A DNA stretch of 64,000 nt from Symbiodinium kawagutii (GCA_009767595.1 VSDK01023792.1:413173-477172); one strand, 5' to 3'; counted from the first letter of the stretch, positions 24,184 to 37,349 are shown. Made by a program: numbers and translations. The notes: generated from the sequence alone by a model not told the origin.

Positions 24184-25547
24184 TGGGTCACCATTAATCA
24201 GATTGGAATCCTCAGTCACCACTTTCTTTTTGTCCCAGTGAAGGACAACATGGAACCTTCCCTATCATACATCACATGTAAACACTTGGATGCACCAAAC
24301 ATCAACTGCCGCAGGAGCTATTGAATAACTCCGACGGCACACGGATCTTCCTCAGCTTCACATTGCAGGGAAGTTACAGGGTCTGGTGTTTTGATTATGT
24401 TCAAGTGGTAAGAGAAAGGAAACCTATAGCACACACATAAAGATCCTTGTCCTGTGCCCTTTGGCCGCTAAATCTTTGATTGCAGCAGAACGATCTACAA
24501 TATCTGGGGATAAACCTGTACATGTTCAAATGCAAACATGCACGCAAAGAGAGAGAGAGAGAGGGAGAGAGACAAGGTCAAGAGTCTACACGCAATGTGT
24601 CCAGTGCATTTGCAACCATGAACCACGCCATGTCGGTAAACATATTCCAATATACTTGAGCATGTATGGATATATGCACATTTGATGCAAATCTGTACAC
24701 TTTGTGATAACATATGCGTATGTGTAAACATGTCGATTCCCATCACACAATGCAACTCAAGAGGAGCATAAATCATCCCTCTGCGCCTTTCTTGCGATCC
24801 GATGTGGCTCCGCAGACAGCAAGGTCTCAGTAGCAGTTGTGGTGATAGAAAAGTGCATATATTCATTGTGATTGACACATGATAGACAATAGTTATGTAC
24901 GTATGTGCGTGTAAATAGATACACATAGAGAGATATCATGAGATATCAACAAACAACCTTGACTGCCCAATTTTATTTCCAGCTTGTGATCTCAATCCCT
25001 TGCAAATCAGCAAGGGCAAAAGCTCCATTCAAATTATAGGTATATATTTGCGGTCATACTGATCACACGAACAGTACCGGGCTCGGCAGCCATCTAGTAT
25101 TTGCTTGCATGTATATATGTTTAGTTACATACGTCCGCGTCGTTCTTGCCATGCATCAGCTTGAATTCCGAAAGGGGACTGTAACATAGATCCATCGTGG
25201 TGTGTGCCAAGCTGTTTGTTATTAGAAACATCCAATAGTTGAACTGGTGGACAATGTCACACTCTTGGCCAATTGATCCTTTCTACTTTTGTATTGCGCA
25301 AAAATAGCTGATTAGTTGCCTCGTCTCAACTTTCAGTGATTAATGTTTGATGATGACTTTTCTTGTTTCAAAAGAAGGCTTTGCTGTTGGCTCAAACTGC
25401 AATTGCAATAATTGATTCTGCATTTCACAGTGAACATGTACAGAGCATGAGTAGATGAACAATGCTCAGTATCCCAGCTGAGCATCACAGAATCTAACAT
25501 GCATTGCTCACGATCCCCATACATCATCATTATCATCAACTGCATAC

Positions 25548-25681
25548 CGCGGATACTTTCCCGCTTTCATAGCAATTTTGAAGAGAACAAACACAACGCC
25601 TTCCCAACACTTCGCCTTCTCAACACTTCCCTCCCCCGGAACCTGCAAAGTTTCATCAGTGTGCTTCCCCTCTAAAGGACC
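25548..25681 (-). CDS. Internal exon, unknown protein
   Basis: A strong acceptor (TTGTCACTTGGCCCAG) and a donor CCGCG/GTATGC bound 44 codons plus two bases. The peptide starts GPLEGKHTDETLQVPGEGSV and includes CWEGVVFVLFKIAMKAGKYP, a hydrophobic helix with basic end that could be membrane-associated. An earlier donor (TTGCAG/GTTCCG) would shorten the exon to 13 codons. It is on the opposite strand to neighbours 23788 and 25939, so it belongs to a separate gene or one of the strand calls is wrong. Confidence 0.45.
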
Positions 25682-25938
25682 CTGGGCCAAGTGACAAGGT
25701 TTGAAAGCCTTCAGCGCATGTGGAATCCTGAAATATCAATCTGAAAGCATCCAAAAAACAATTCGGCAACAAATTGCAATTTGAACTATGATAGATATTT
25801 TGTCCAAATATCTTCTTGGTTGAAGTATACAAACACGGGATTGGTACATAGTATGCTTTCTGTTTGACCAAATTCTGTGAAGATCGGTTCATGTGCAGCA
25901 TTTCAATGCATTTCACGGTTCAGGGCTTGCTCCTGCAG

Positions 25939-26037
25939 ACTCATTTCCCTCGTCCACAACCACTTCTGCGAAGCACTAGCGTTGTTTGATCATGGACTGT
26001 TAGCGAGGTACACCATGAAAACAGCCAAGTCAAGCAG
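25939..26037 (+). CDS. Internal exon, unknown protein
   Basis: The acceptor GGCTTGCTCCTGCAG and donor AAGCAG/GTATGG enclose one base, 32 codons and two bases. The peptide LISLVHNHFCEALALFDHGL is followed by a basic segment (LARYTMKTAKSS). It is a leucine-rich helical pattern without a recognised family. Splice signals on both sides are good for this genome. Confidence 0.5.
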
Positions 26038-26368
26038 GTATGGCCTGATTTTTGAGTGCAGCTCGTTCCCCCTTCCGATCTTTGTTATGTGGGGCTGCAA
26101 TGTTTTTGCTTTCTGGTTCTTCACAATTTGATTGTTTTTGATGAGTCTTGCGGCGATTCACAGCCACCGGAAGGAGTCTTAGGTCATTAAACCTTCAATA
26201 CAGGAAATATACAATTATTTGCAAATCTATTTACATACATATATGTATGTATATATATATATATATACAATTATATATATATACACACACACATTTTTCT
26301 GATACACAAAAACAAAGGTATGTGAACATCAAGGTGTCATTCATCTAACAAAAAAAAGTATACATAAA

Positions 26369-26484
26369 ATGGCTATGGGCCAAAACCCCGTGCCCCTGGT
26401 TCCCCCATCATTCAACCATTGTTTTCCTTTTGATTTGGTTGGTCATTATAAGCCGTTATTGACGGTTAATATTGACCATAGCCA
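26369..26484 (+). repeat. Foldback family 2 copy
   Basis: Begins ATGGCTATGGGCCAAAACCC, continues CCTGGTTCCCCCATCAT and CATTGTTTTCC, and ends AATATTGACCATAGCC, complementary to its start. Just right of it 26518-26640 is GC-rich and open on both strands (plus includes RLFLLDLVISDASVPLVPPM), possibly an exon of uncertain strand. Confidence 0.8.
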
Positions 26485-28176
26485 AATAGCATGCACACTC
26501 TGACTGCAGCTCTCGACACACCTGTCCACACCGGTGGCACCCCGCCTGTTCTTGTTGGACCTTGTGATAAGCGATGCGTCGGTACCTTTGGTGCCGCCCA
26601 TGATCAGCGGTCCGGTTCCACCACGTTATGACATGCTAACCGTTCACACTGATTATGGTGGTTACTAGAGACTAGTCAGTTCATTACTGTTATTACTAGT
26701 AACTAGTCGGCCACTAAATGGATATATACTTGACATTACTTGACCACAGTTCTACAAGCCATAGTGACATAAAGAAGACTCAATGACCCAACAACGGTCA
26801 TTAAAGTGATGTCAAGAAATGACCAACCAGCTGACATCAAAACATCAAAAGAAGTGCTGCCAATGAAATCATGGTGTTGCAACCAAAGTGAAGTTATGGA
26901 TAACCTGTCATGAGAACAGCAAACAAATGATAGAGCTCAATTAATTAAGTTACAAGGGATTTAATTGAGTTGTAAATAGGCAAAAACTTCCACTTGTAGT
27001 GAGACAACTTTACAATATTCATTTTTTGACAAACGTGGAGAAACTATTTAATTGCTAGTACTGGCAGTGACACTGTAATGGCTCCCCAAATAGGACCTCA
27101 CCCTTGCTTGATGCCCTCCATCCACCACACTCGTGTTTCCAATAAATAAGTGAATCGATACACCCCCGCGACTCTAGAAATTGATTAGAGGCTTTGGCAT
27201 CATGCACAACATTTTAGATGTCCAATAGTTTCTACCGCCCTGGTTCTGCCAATCCCTGGACAAAGCCCGCTAGTGTTGCTCAATATTGCCACTTAGGATA
27301 TGGTTCAATCCTTAAAACTGTTTATGTAGTGGTTATTTTCCTGACAATTCAGCATTCACTCTCATTCATACCAACAACCGATATATATATATATATATAT
27401 ATACATATATATTCTCATCAATTGTTGATCAACTAAATTCATCATCAAGTAACTAAGCGTGACTTGACCGTTGATGAACCAAAAATAAGCATCGTGAACC
27501 ACAAACCAACTAGACTGGGCGCTCCTGTTTTGGCACGGCACCGCTGGAGCCACCGGGAGGAAAGGAGTTGCTGTAATGTCCATCAACCGAGAAAAGGGAT
27601 GCCTGGATTCCTTCGAATGATGGTCCTGGGATTATCTGGTAATGACTAAGTAAGACGAGTTAATGTTCGCGAATGGATGACTATTTGATGACTATAGTTG
27701 ATCTTAATTGGTTGATGGATGACAATCGGTGGGCAATATACAATGGCATCATGGGGAAACACAACCGAGTTTCCGACCTTGAGCCACGGATCTTTTTCGC
27801 ATATCGATATCCATCCCAATGTACTGCAATAGACATTGTCAAAATAGGTAGCTTCCTATTGAACTCCTATATGATATAATGATCGGTTGTTTCAAATCGA
27901 TTCGAAGTATCTGATTCTTACTTGATTGCATGTCATCCCTGTAGCTGACAACTTACAGCTTTCTGTAACAATCCATGAGCCAGGAATCTCCAAGGAATCC
28001 AAACAATTTAAAGGTCAAAATGAGTTGTCTAAGCCACCTCTGGATTGGTTGCATACAATGAGATCAGCGAACAAACACCTGGGGATTTATATTCTGCTCA
28101 AATGTGCAGCAACTTCTGTCCTTCCGGCTTCGATGCTGCGAAAGAAAACCGGCTCAATCGATGTTGATGATGGCAG
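26485..28176. other. Mainly intron
   Basis: Apart from the two-strand-open island at 26518-26640 no exon is supported. An AT microsatellite lies at 27378-27412. Confidence 0.35.
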
Positions 28177-30326
28177 CAACTGTCCTGAGCAAGCTGATCA
28201 TCAGCTTCGCAACTCCGAACAACATGCTGGGTGAGGCACATGTGGCCAAGCCCAGAGACGAGAGATAATCTCTCCAAACATTGGATGTAACCCAGAAATC
28301 CTAAGACTTTGTGGATCACATTTCTGCAAAGCTTCTGCTGTTTGCTGACATGAACGTTGGATGTCCGTCAAAAGCAGCAAATAGAGATGGATTTATGTAG
28401 GTATACAGTGCATCATACCTGTATATGTATGTAAAAATACCTATTGAATCCTATTTATAGATGTGCTTCAATAAAAGCTGCAACTTCAACTGATTAAATG
28501 AAGGCCGGGGCTCTGGGACAATTTAAAGATTGAACAAAAATCCAATGAGCAACACTATCACCACCACCACCACCACCACCACCACCACCACCACCACCAC
28601 CACAAGCTCAACAACAACCCATTGCACAGCCTGAAGCAGCTGCCAGGGCACGACGACACAGTCTTGGCGCCCTTGTCGTCCGAAACCACTGCCGCCTTGG
28701 GAAAAACCCATCGTTCGATCCTCACCTCAGGGGCCACCCGCTGCGAGACCATGGTTGCAATGACCACCATGTGTGGTTCGATCATGGACAGTGGAAAGAT
28801 GGATCTGTGGTGTTTGATCCTTACAGTGTAACAAACAAGGTGCTGTTGACTGGAAGCACAAACTCCGGAAATCGACGCTTCCCAAAGTTTGGAGCCCAAC
28901 AATGGCCACAACTCTGGTGTCGCAATCGGATTTCACACCTCATCACATCAACAACCTCCAAATGAATTGGGACACACTTACCATCCTACTTTGTTTTTAC
29001 CCACTGCAAATGAGTACCAGCTTACCATCCTTATACTTAACTGGATCGAACCTGCAACCTGTCGCCCTATGACGCCACCCTGAGGCCCTGACCGGATCCT
29101 TCAAAACCTTGGTGTGCGCAGTGGAAGTGTACTCCTGCGGGCTCGGACACGTGGCTTGGGACTGCGGACCAAGCAAAACATGTCGGTGTCCATCACGCAC
29201 GTGTGAGGTATCTATCCGTGTTTCATATGTGTGATGTATACAGTATATGCAGTATACACATGCGTATATCAGTATCTTGATTTTTATATGCATGTGTACA
29301 AATTGTCGGCATGAAAGGAGCAAATCCAACATACTTCAAAAAGGAACGATGGCTGACCGTTCTCCAGTAAATATGTTGGAACTCTTGAACAGTCTTGCAT
29401 TTACATTCCGAATATGTGTCGCATTCAACCACAAGTAAAACTTGAACTGACAGGGCCTTTCTTCCAAATCCAGGATCTTCATTTTCTGGACACAAACATA
29501 CAAGAGATATAATTGTTTCCACAGTTTTGTATGGAATCGAAGTGTCGAAAGCTGTTGTCTATACCCCATCACATTATACATGTTAAAACAACAACAAGCA
29601 ACGTTGGTTTGTCCATCGTACAGCACTCCTTGCAGGTGGCATCCTGCCCACAATCCATCCTCAGTGGCGTGCTAGCCATGTTGCAACGCCAGGGAACAGC
29701 TTGCTGGGTGTACGCTGGTTGCCATCAGCACTGAGTGCTTCAATGGTTCCTATATAGTCGCGAACAAGTGATGAGCACTGGTAGCTGCTACAGGTGGGCG
29801 CGTTAAGTCAGCCCAGGGGAAGCCAAAGTGCATGGAACAACGTGCACAAGTTCCAAGTCACCCCGAGCGTTTTAAGTCACGCCATATCTTGCAAAACACA
29901 GTGGGCACACAACATTCAGGCTATCTCTTAGGATTCTCCAAAAAAACGAAAATCCACCGCACACTGTGCGCACATTGCCAAAAACATCATCTTGGGAAGG
30001 TGATTGATAGTTGATAATAGAAACCACTGTGTAATACTGTGTACCTAAGAATAGTATACAACAGCATGATTGCTCAGTCCCGTTGATGATGCCAGGTGAG
30101 TTGGACATGGTCTTATCATGTCTTATCGTCATGGCCAGCCGTTCCCAGTTTTGCGTTAAGCAATCATATCATATAGCATCATCACGGCAAAATCACGCCG
30201 AAGCATCGACCTATCCACTGTTCGTGTGCCTCTCAGGGCTGCTATGCCCATCTGAAGAAATGCCTGGTCCCATCAACGACAGTTGGGCCACCCGATGATT
30301 TCGTCCTTTTCCTGCCAACAGGACGG
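28177..30326 (+). CDS. Exon chain encoding a cysteine-rich protein segment, function unknown
   Basis: Five plus-strand exons can be joined in frame: 28177-28230, 28640-28839, 29085-29207, 29636-29707 and 30237-30326. The second reads VWFDHGQWKDGSVVFDPYSV. The third is cysteine-rich (CGPSKTCRCPSRTCE), and Cys continues in VASCPQ, GTACW and GCYAHLKKCLVPS. Exons 2-5 are all in phase 0 at their junctions, and the donors TGTGAG/GTATCT and GGACGG/GTGAGC are good. The Cys spacing suggests a disulphide-rich, probably extracellular or lumenal region, but no known repeat (EGF, sushi) fits. Caution: the minus strand at 29085-29207 also has a good acceptor and an 18-codon frame, and the second exon is open in several frames. 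Start and end of the gene were not found. Confidence 0.45.
28557..28603. repeat. (CCA)n microsatellite
   Basis: About 15 CCA units directly upstream of the exon candidate at 28640. All plus frames stay open through it (poly-Pro, His or Thr), so it inflates apparent reading frames. Confidence 0.95.
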
Positions 30327-32213
30327 GTGAGCTCAGGCTCATCACATGGGGTGATCGGTTGGTTAGGTATTATGTTTTTTTTCACACGTTAGGCTTTTTC
30401 ACATGCTAAGTTATTCTGATCGTAAGCATATCACAGGACGGAACATGACACATCTGCTGATGCCCCGCTTTCTCAGTGATTCTCCCCAACAGCTGATCTG
30501 TGCTAGTCACAGATTTGCACGTTGAGACCTACGTGTCACAACACATGCATTTAATTTTGTATATGTACGCATAGATATGTACAGTACACTAACGATGGGG
30601 AAACTAGTCAATTTGATTAGCGAGGCTTTATTGTTTTTCACTAGGAAATACTACCTTTACCAAATTCAACACCATGCATTGAAAATCCTCATCCGTAGTG
30701 GATATATCTCTCAATGGACATTGCGTGATGGGACAACTTTACATCGGCCATCTTGCTGATTACCAAAAACATGCAAAAGCAGAGTGTGTCCATGTGCTGA
30801 AAATGTGACACTGCCGGCTGCTTTTTCATCTCTGAGTGACATGATGTCACTCGGCAACTCTTTAACATGCTTATTCTTGCTTCATGCCCCCAGAAACATG
30901 TACAGTCTAGATTCTCTACTAAAACAAACGTGGCATAATGGGGCCAAGGGATGTTTGATACTAGGAGGAAGGGACTACTGTTGCACCATTCCTGTCCGGT
31001 GCTCAGTTTGCAAGACTTTGTTTGTTCAGCTGCGGCCACTCAGTCAACTCATGTCTTTATGAGTACATAATTTTGGAAGCATCTGGCACACAATGTTGTG
31101 TCAACTTTGAAGCGCCAAATCACCCACTGATCTGACATGTTGTGCAGGAAATGCAACAATCTCATTCTGAGGGCGCAATTACCTTCGAGACGATGATTAG
31201 GCATAAGGTATCCAGGATACCCAGCAAGCACTCCTTGTTGTAGGTACTCAAGCTGTACGTCGAGCTTGAAATCAAACCTCTGGCGATCAAAAGTACAGGC
31301 CCGGTCATGAAGGGGAACCTTACAATTCTCAAGTTCAACCTGCCTGCTTGTTAAAATTGGACATCTACAACTTCCCCAAAGGCCAAAGGAGAAAAGTATA
31401 TGCTGATTCCTAGAATCTATCATCTACTGGTGCCGTAGATCGTGTGCGTACGTATTGGTGGGGATTGTTTTTCCTGAAAGATTGCCTCCAATGCTGTTAC
31501 AAAAGGGTGTAAGGCGCCAGACTTGTCCTGCATAATAATCAAATCCATTTGGATTTGTCTATACATGGGGATACCGCAAACAATCCTTTGAAGTGCCGTT
31601 TAAAGGCACCATCCATGGACAGCGCCAGTCATTGAAATGTCTGCGGTCAAACCACAACACCGGTGTTGAAATCACAGCAATCAAGCGAAAACTCCGATGG
31701 GGGGGCACCTGCGTGTGGCAACAGAATCGCTGTCAGGATTGAAGCCCAATACCACCCAGTCTTGCATCTTACTGAGAAACTGAAGGTAGCAAACCGCAAG
31801 AGTGGCCTGCCCTTACTACCTTATATAGTTTCACTGCACAAACTTTCAGATGATTCTTTTCACTGAAACTGAGGGCGGATGCAGTTACTGATGGATGTAC
31901 GTCTTCTAAATCTCAACTTGAGGGCGTATCTATAGTATCTAGCCACATTGAATAACCCACACAACTGCTGAATACCTCTGGAAAAAAACTCAACAACAGG
32001 ACAGCACTTGCCAGCTGTCAAACATGGCAGCCATCAAAGTCAGCGGGAAGAAGATGCATATTTGCCACTGTCCAAAACTATCCCAAATTGCTTCTTTGAG
32101 CGGTTAAATCGATTGTTACCACAGAAAGAACAACCTCTTATCTTAACTCTTAACCATTACGACCAAACATCAAGAACTACCAACATCAACCATTATTCAG
32201 CATGATGAACCCC
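30327..32213. other. No gene seen
   Basis: Low-GC sequence with scattered short open frames on both strands and no paired splice signals. The stop of the minus-strand gene at 32214 is at its right edge, so its 3' end and flanking DNA lie here. Confidence 0.45.
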
Positions 32214-34367
32214 CTACTTCTCCCTCCCCAACGCGTATCTAGTAGGACCTTCATCAACGAACAGCTGGGAGCCAACTTCAAACCGCTCGCCTGAGATTTC
32301 CATCTTGAGCGATCCATCGGCCTGACAGAGTGAAACGATGTGAACCGGGTGGCTTTACTCCAATGGATGTCCTGCCAATCAGAGTGCGAATCGACCTCCT
32401 AGGATGATCTGTCCGTGTTTCTGGATGCAGTTTCTGAAACCTACTGTCTAAGCATAGCATGGAAACGTTGATATCTATCCTGCGGTGCAGTCCTCCTCAA
32501 AGACCACCTTCTTCTTTTTGATGTGGTCACTCGGGGTCCCCAACGAAATTAAGCATTTTCTCACTTTGCTTGGCGTAATGGGGAGGGAAGGACCAATGAG
32601 TACAGCCCAGGTGTCATGATTGCCAGTGCCATGAGAGCTGGCAACTTTGGCCGTTCAGATTCGGTGTCCGGAGCTGGCGCTCCAAAAATCCGATAGGCAG
32701 CAGCAACACCGATAGTCCGCCCGGCCTTTGAGCCGTGGTCCAACACTGGCAGAACTGGCTCTCTGGCTGGTTGGTTGGTGGGGATTGGTAGATCACTGTA
32801 GCTTGTTGCTTGGGAGCTCGACTGGTTGGTAGCTCGGCTGGTTGGATAGCACTTGTGATTTTCCACCCGTTGGCTTGGTGTTTTCGGGGAATCTGCCGGG
32901 CGCCTCGGTTGCTCCATTTTCCAACATCTTGGCCTTGAAAATCTTCCAGAGCGCCTGCAACGACTATGCCATCCCAGCGTCCTGCTGCAGTTCAGCTTAG
33001 TGGTTGCTCACTGGTTGCAATGCAAACTAAATCCTACTGGTTGCTTCCTGGTGATCCCCAGCTTCACCGTCCCCAGGGTCATGGATCCACCATAGCTGAA
33101 ACATGCAGTCGACTTGGGAGTCCATTTACAGTATCATATAGGCAAAGTAGCGTTTGACCCGATGACTCCTATGACAATGATTCAAACAGAGCAGCTCCTC
33201 TTGCCTCGGCTGTAGGGTATTTATCTATTTCATCTGTCTGTCACCATCTTTCTATATTTTCTATGGCAAGTGAACATGGCTATCCGGTGCCACACCATGT
33301 GAGACAACCTCCTATCAAAGACCGTCATTTTTTTGTACATGAATCAACATGACAGTGCGAACAATCAATCCCAAACACCTTGAAATGACGTTGGTTCAAA
33401 TGGTGAAGTTTGGGACTGCTTAAAGCATCTCATTCCCGACCCTCAAATACGGGTCAACATGGGGAGATAATTGTGTCTGCCTCATCTGGGATGGGCATCC
33501 AGGATCACCAACTGAAACTGGTATAGCTTCGATGCCATAAATTGTGACAATGTGTATTAGAATGTAATATAGTTATATATCTAATTTGAGATATGGTCAT
33601 TAATATGTTGATGTGATTGTAAATAGTCGATACCACAACTAGAATATGATATGATAGTAAATAGTTTGCATATATGTGTTCCAATGAATAGCCGATAAAT
33701 AGCCAAGAGTTCTCATCCCAACATGTCTGGCCAGCCTTTGGCTATGGCTCTATTTAAGATCTGCAATACCTTCCCAGTTTCGAGCAGCCGAGCTTCGAGC
33801 ATGACCTACAGTGCCTGTTGAAATCCATGGTGCTGACCACTATTACGGCTCAATAGTTTCCATTGCCACAAGCCATGCCGCAGTATACCCCTGGGTGAGA
33901 AGAGCTATTGACTGCATCCCCAAATGCTTCAAGCTACTTGACATCTCCATGTAGCAGTTGATCTCAATCTAATCGGTCCAACAAACTTTAGTTGTCACTG
34001 CTTCAACCCTTCCACTTGGGGTTCTACTTGTAACCTATGGACAACCATGTAGGTCCATCCTTGAGGGTCCTGGTAACCCACGGATACCTATGTAGGGTTA
34101 TATATGTAGGTCCCAGGATTGCCATTCCAGTGCCTCAGTTGAGTCCAACTCAGCGCCAATGCCACTGGCTATGAGACTTACTTCCCCAGGTGTCGTTGGG
34201 GAAGGCTGTTCGGCCTCCACCTGGCAATGCCCGCAGTTCCCTCCCTTACTTCAGATGTGTGTCAGGTGTCTTCCAAAATGATCTACCAGCCTGTGTATCA
34301 ACTCACCAACATGTGTGTCTTGGTCAGGGATGCGCGATCTTGTTGTTCCCTGCAACTTATCTCCGGC
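32214..34367 (-). CDS. Eight-exon gene end, unknown protein
   Basis: Exons on the minus strand: 34367-34307, 34220-34182, 33805-33770, 33112-33048, 32954-32853, 32725-32594, 32529-32493 and 32321-32214. The first six junction phases agree. Donors include GTGAGT and GTAAGT, while the fourth exon ends in a GA donor (CACCAG/GAAGCA). The peptide includes LWWIHDPGDGEAGDHQ, ALWKIFKAKMLENGATEAPG, RTIGVAAAYRIFGAPAPDTE, DHIKKKKVVFEE and KMEISGERFEVGSQLFVDEG, ending GREK and TAG. Exon 7 is the weak link: its phase does not match the chosen exon-6 end and it needs a GA donor. No known domain is recognised; it is hydrophilic with a Lys-rich turn. The 5' exons lie beyond 34367. Confidence 0.6.
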
Positions 34368-34936
34368 CTGTGTGTGCGGCCAAACTGGGAACGTGGGTAT
34401 GCGAAAGCCCAACTCCCAAGCAAAGGTGCAGTAGCGCTTCCCAGTCCTTGAGTTTGAGCATTCTGCCCATTCTGTAACTTCTATTCATGTTGAATAGCGT
34501 GCGAGGGTTCTGACCCACTAGTGTGATCGCAACGTATTGTATCACCCAACAGTACCTGGACATTCAGATCTGCCAAATGATTTGAGCCGCCTGGCATGTC
34601 CGGTCTACCACCCTCAGCCAATGACCTGGTGTCCAGGGTAAAAAGAAAACATGGCGACCGAAATTGGTCGTGCCTCTACAGAAGCTTCAGTGGACCTCAA
34701 TAGTAATGTTTGAAACTCAAATTTGTTCCCATGCGCACCACAATATAGCACTCTGTTCAGGTATAATTCTAATTCAAATAAATAATTGATCACAAACAAA
34801 TACTGTAGTGGATATTTGCCTGCCTTGTTAAACATCATCACCACAGAGTAGTTTTTGGTTTTTTGCCTCTTTGAACACTCTCAATCTGTTGCCATCACTG
34901 CATGGCCTTTTCAAAGGCCACACCAGAGGTTTTCAG

Positions 34937-34998
34937 TTCGTTCTCAAAGACGCCCTTCAGGAAGGGTCCAGCTCTTCCTTAGACCGCATGCACACCAG
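34937..34998 (+). CDS. Internal exon, unknown protein
   Basis: The acceptor AGAGGTTTTCAG and donor CACCAG/GTGTGG enclose 20 codons plus two bases (FVLKDALQEGSSSSLDRMHT). The surrounding 34900-35075 is GC-rich and open in two plus frames, so a longer exon is possible. It lies on the opposite strand to, and upstream of, the minus-strand gene ending at 32214. Confidence 0.45.
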
Positions 34999-35140
34999 GT
35001 GTGGCTATCAGCGAGAGTCAGAGCATACCAGGGCGAGTTGCTACCCAGTAGGTGCTGTGTGGGTTGTCGCCCCTTGAAGACAACACATGTTCTACATCAG
35101 CATGTGGTTTAGGGTCATGATAGTTGTTTTTCAATAGATA

Positions 35141-35258
35141 TATGGCTGTGGCTTAAAACCCCGTACCCCTGGTTCCCCTACCATTAACCATTGTTTTCCC
35201 CATTATTACTGGTTATTATCCCCCATAAGTTGGTTGATCAATATTGACCCAAAGCCCT
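35141..35258 (+). repeat. Foldback family 2 copy
   Basis: Starts TATGGCTGTGGCTTAAAACC, contains CCCTGGTTCCCC and CATTGTTTTCCCC, and ends ATATTGACCCAAAGCC. The ends are inverted copies of each other. Confidence 0.8.
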
Positions 35259-36830
35259 ACAGTAAAGTGCTGTGGACCTCTACCCCAAGTTCGTGGCTCC
35301 AAGATCAGACCGTCACCAGCATGTCAACAAGTCTGACCCCTGAGGCATCAAATGGCCGGTTACTCGCATGCGTCCGCGTCTCACCTGCGTCCGTCACAAT
35401 TAATTTTGTGTGATTCAGTGAAAAGTACTGAAAAGTCCAGCATTTTTCCCTCCCATGGTCTCACGTGCAGAACTCACTGTATATCTTGCAACGTGATTTT
35501 CTTGCTGGGGATGTTGACTTACATTCCCACATGCACCGGCCTGAACACGTCCACAATGTGTATGTATGCCTCCGTGCATGCAGGTTGTCATGAATGTCAT
35601 CATTTGTGTGTGTGGTATGAACATGCCGCATTGAAATGTGCATGTTTGCACTCATCTAGGTCCATATCAATTTATGTAGGTTTGTATGTATGTAAGCACA
35701 GCTGTACCTACGCATCTACAGTAGATCTATCGATGTGAGAGTACCCGTTCAAATAAAACCATCAATGAAACCATTCTCATGAACCATCAACCTTGATATA
35801 CAGTATCATTGGGAATCATTATTCAAACGTGTCATAAACTGCTTCCACTTGCAATAAACTGCTTCCACTTGCCAAAATCAACCATCAAGATTGACATCCC
35901 CAATCATTGATGGCGGATAGATCATTCAACACCAAGAACCACCCAAATCATTATCCCAAACCATCGACCATTCAAATTGTCATTAATATATGCACCGCAC
36001 AAGACCATGGCGAAAGTTTCAAGAAGAAGTAGGTCAGCCAAGACGAGGTATTGGTTTAGATGGTTGATGATTGATATATGATTGATAAGTAATGATATGG
36101 ATGATAAATGATTGAGGGTCGACGATTGAGATGATGGTGATGATGACGACTCAATAATGATAGGTGTGTAGAATAGGTGTCGGAAGCATCACAAAAAAGC
36201 GTTGGCAAGGAGTCATCCTGAGCGAGATCCAGAGCTCAGCTAAGAGATGAGAGCAGAACCCACAACTCCATGCACATGCGAGACAAAAGCAAGGACACAA
36301 TTTTCGAACAAAGTAAGGACACAAGCGCGACAGCGGTCCATCCAATTGGCTTCTCCATAAATGGTGGTCCAAGTATCCCAAATGGTCATTCTAACAGGGA
36401 AACTAACTAGCTATAGGGGCACTCCATGTATCAACAACCCCAACCAAGCAGCAACCAACTCCACAGAGCTCCCCAGACCAAGGGACGTGCACCGGTCTCC
36501 ATATCAAAAATCTCCAGTCCTTGGAATGTATGGCAACACCCCAGGTTTGAACTTCCATATGGACAGCATGGCAATGGTTGGTGGACAACATGGCGATCAT
36601 TGGTATTTGGTATTGAGTATGTACCCATATTTACCCTACAAACAACTCATGACAACTTCATCGCAGCTTGCGATTGCCATGTTGCACTCAGCTGGGATCT
36701 GCCTGTTTTTTTGCCCATCAGCTAGTTACAACTATTCTTGACCAGTATGAAACAGCATCAAATCAATGAAGACTAGCCACTATCAACCATTCTCAACCAT
36801 CATTCATCAACATATTCCCTGACAGCGAAC
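35259..36830. other. No gene seen
   Basis: A 22-bp direct duplication (AAACTGCTTCCACTTGC units near 35837-35876) and degenerate TGATTGATAAGTAATGAT repeats (36060-36110). No paired splice signals with a convincing frame were found. Confidence 0.4.
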
Positions 36831-36906
36831 CTGCTTCAAAGGGATTCCAGTCATCCCGGAGCGGTTGATAACAGGATGTTCGTCGTCGCTGTTGCAGGAC
36901 GCCACC
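36831..36906 (-). CDS. Internal exon, unknown protein
   Basis: The acceptor ACTGTTTCGTTTAG and donor AAGCAG/GTTCGC bound one base plus 25 codons (VASCNSDDEHPVINRSGMTG then IPLKQ), ending in phase 0. Composition is normal for a soluble protein. The candidate at 37260-37349 lies 0.35 kb upstream on the same strand and can be joined only with an unusual donor. Confidence 0.5.
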
Positions 36907-37259
36907 CTAAACGAAACAGTTTCCAAGACCATGAACTGAATCCACTGGTTACTTTGTAAGTTAGTTTCATCGTAATGTCCATCATAAATCATCAACCTCC
37001 CTTTCATATAGATCATCAACCTCCCCGCCATAGATTATCAACTTCCTCACAAACCAGCAATGCTTGAAGCCATATCAAAAAGCTGATCAGTCACTGCTTG
37101 CTTAACTTGCTATGATGCGGCATCAACGCATCACAAAATCATGTCAACAGAGCTGAGCCCGATTTATCCGTACAAAATGGTAATACCCGAAGAAATGCCC
37201 TAGTTAACTTCTTTCATTTCCCGAGTAGAAAAAGATATGGAAGGATTCATCTTCGTTTG

Positions 37260-37349
37260 ATACAGCTCGCCCTGCTCTGATAGCTGGAACCGCGTGGCAA
37301 CGCACAACACACCCATGCGACCCAGGCTCGAAATGGATCCTGGGCGAGA
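37260..37349 (-). CDS. Exon candidate, strand somewhat unclear
   Basis: Minus: the acceptor TTTGATCCGCAG opens a frame of about 30 codons (SRPGSISSLGRMGVLCVATR then FQLSEQGELYQT); the 3' border is unclear. The plus strand is also open (GSKWILGETADQTVGVRCEW). The good acceptor and the neighbouring minus exon favour minus. Confidence 0.35.

Noticed and set aside
34190..34477. Plus frames at 34.2-34.45 kb, including a cysteine-rich one (CNLSPACVCGQTG)
   Set aside because: The minus strand here has two exons with GTGAGT and GTAAGT donors that keep phase with four further exons, so the plus frames are read as antisense shadows.
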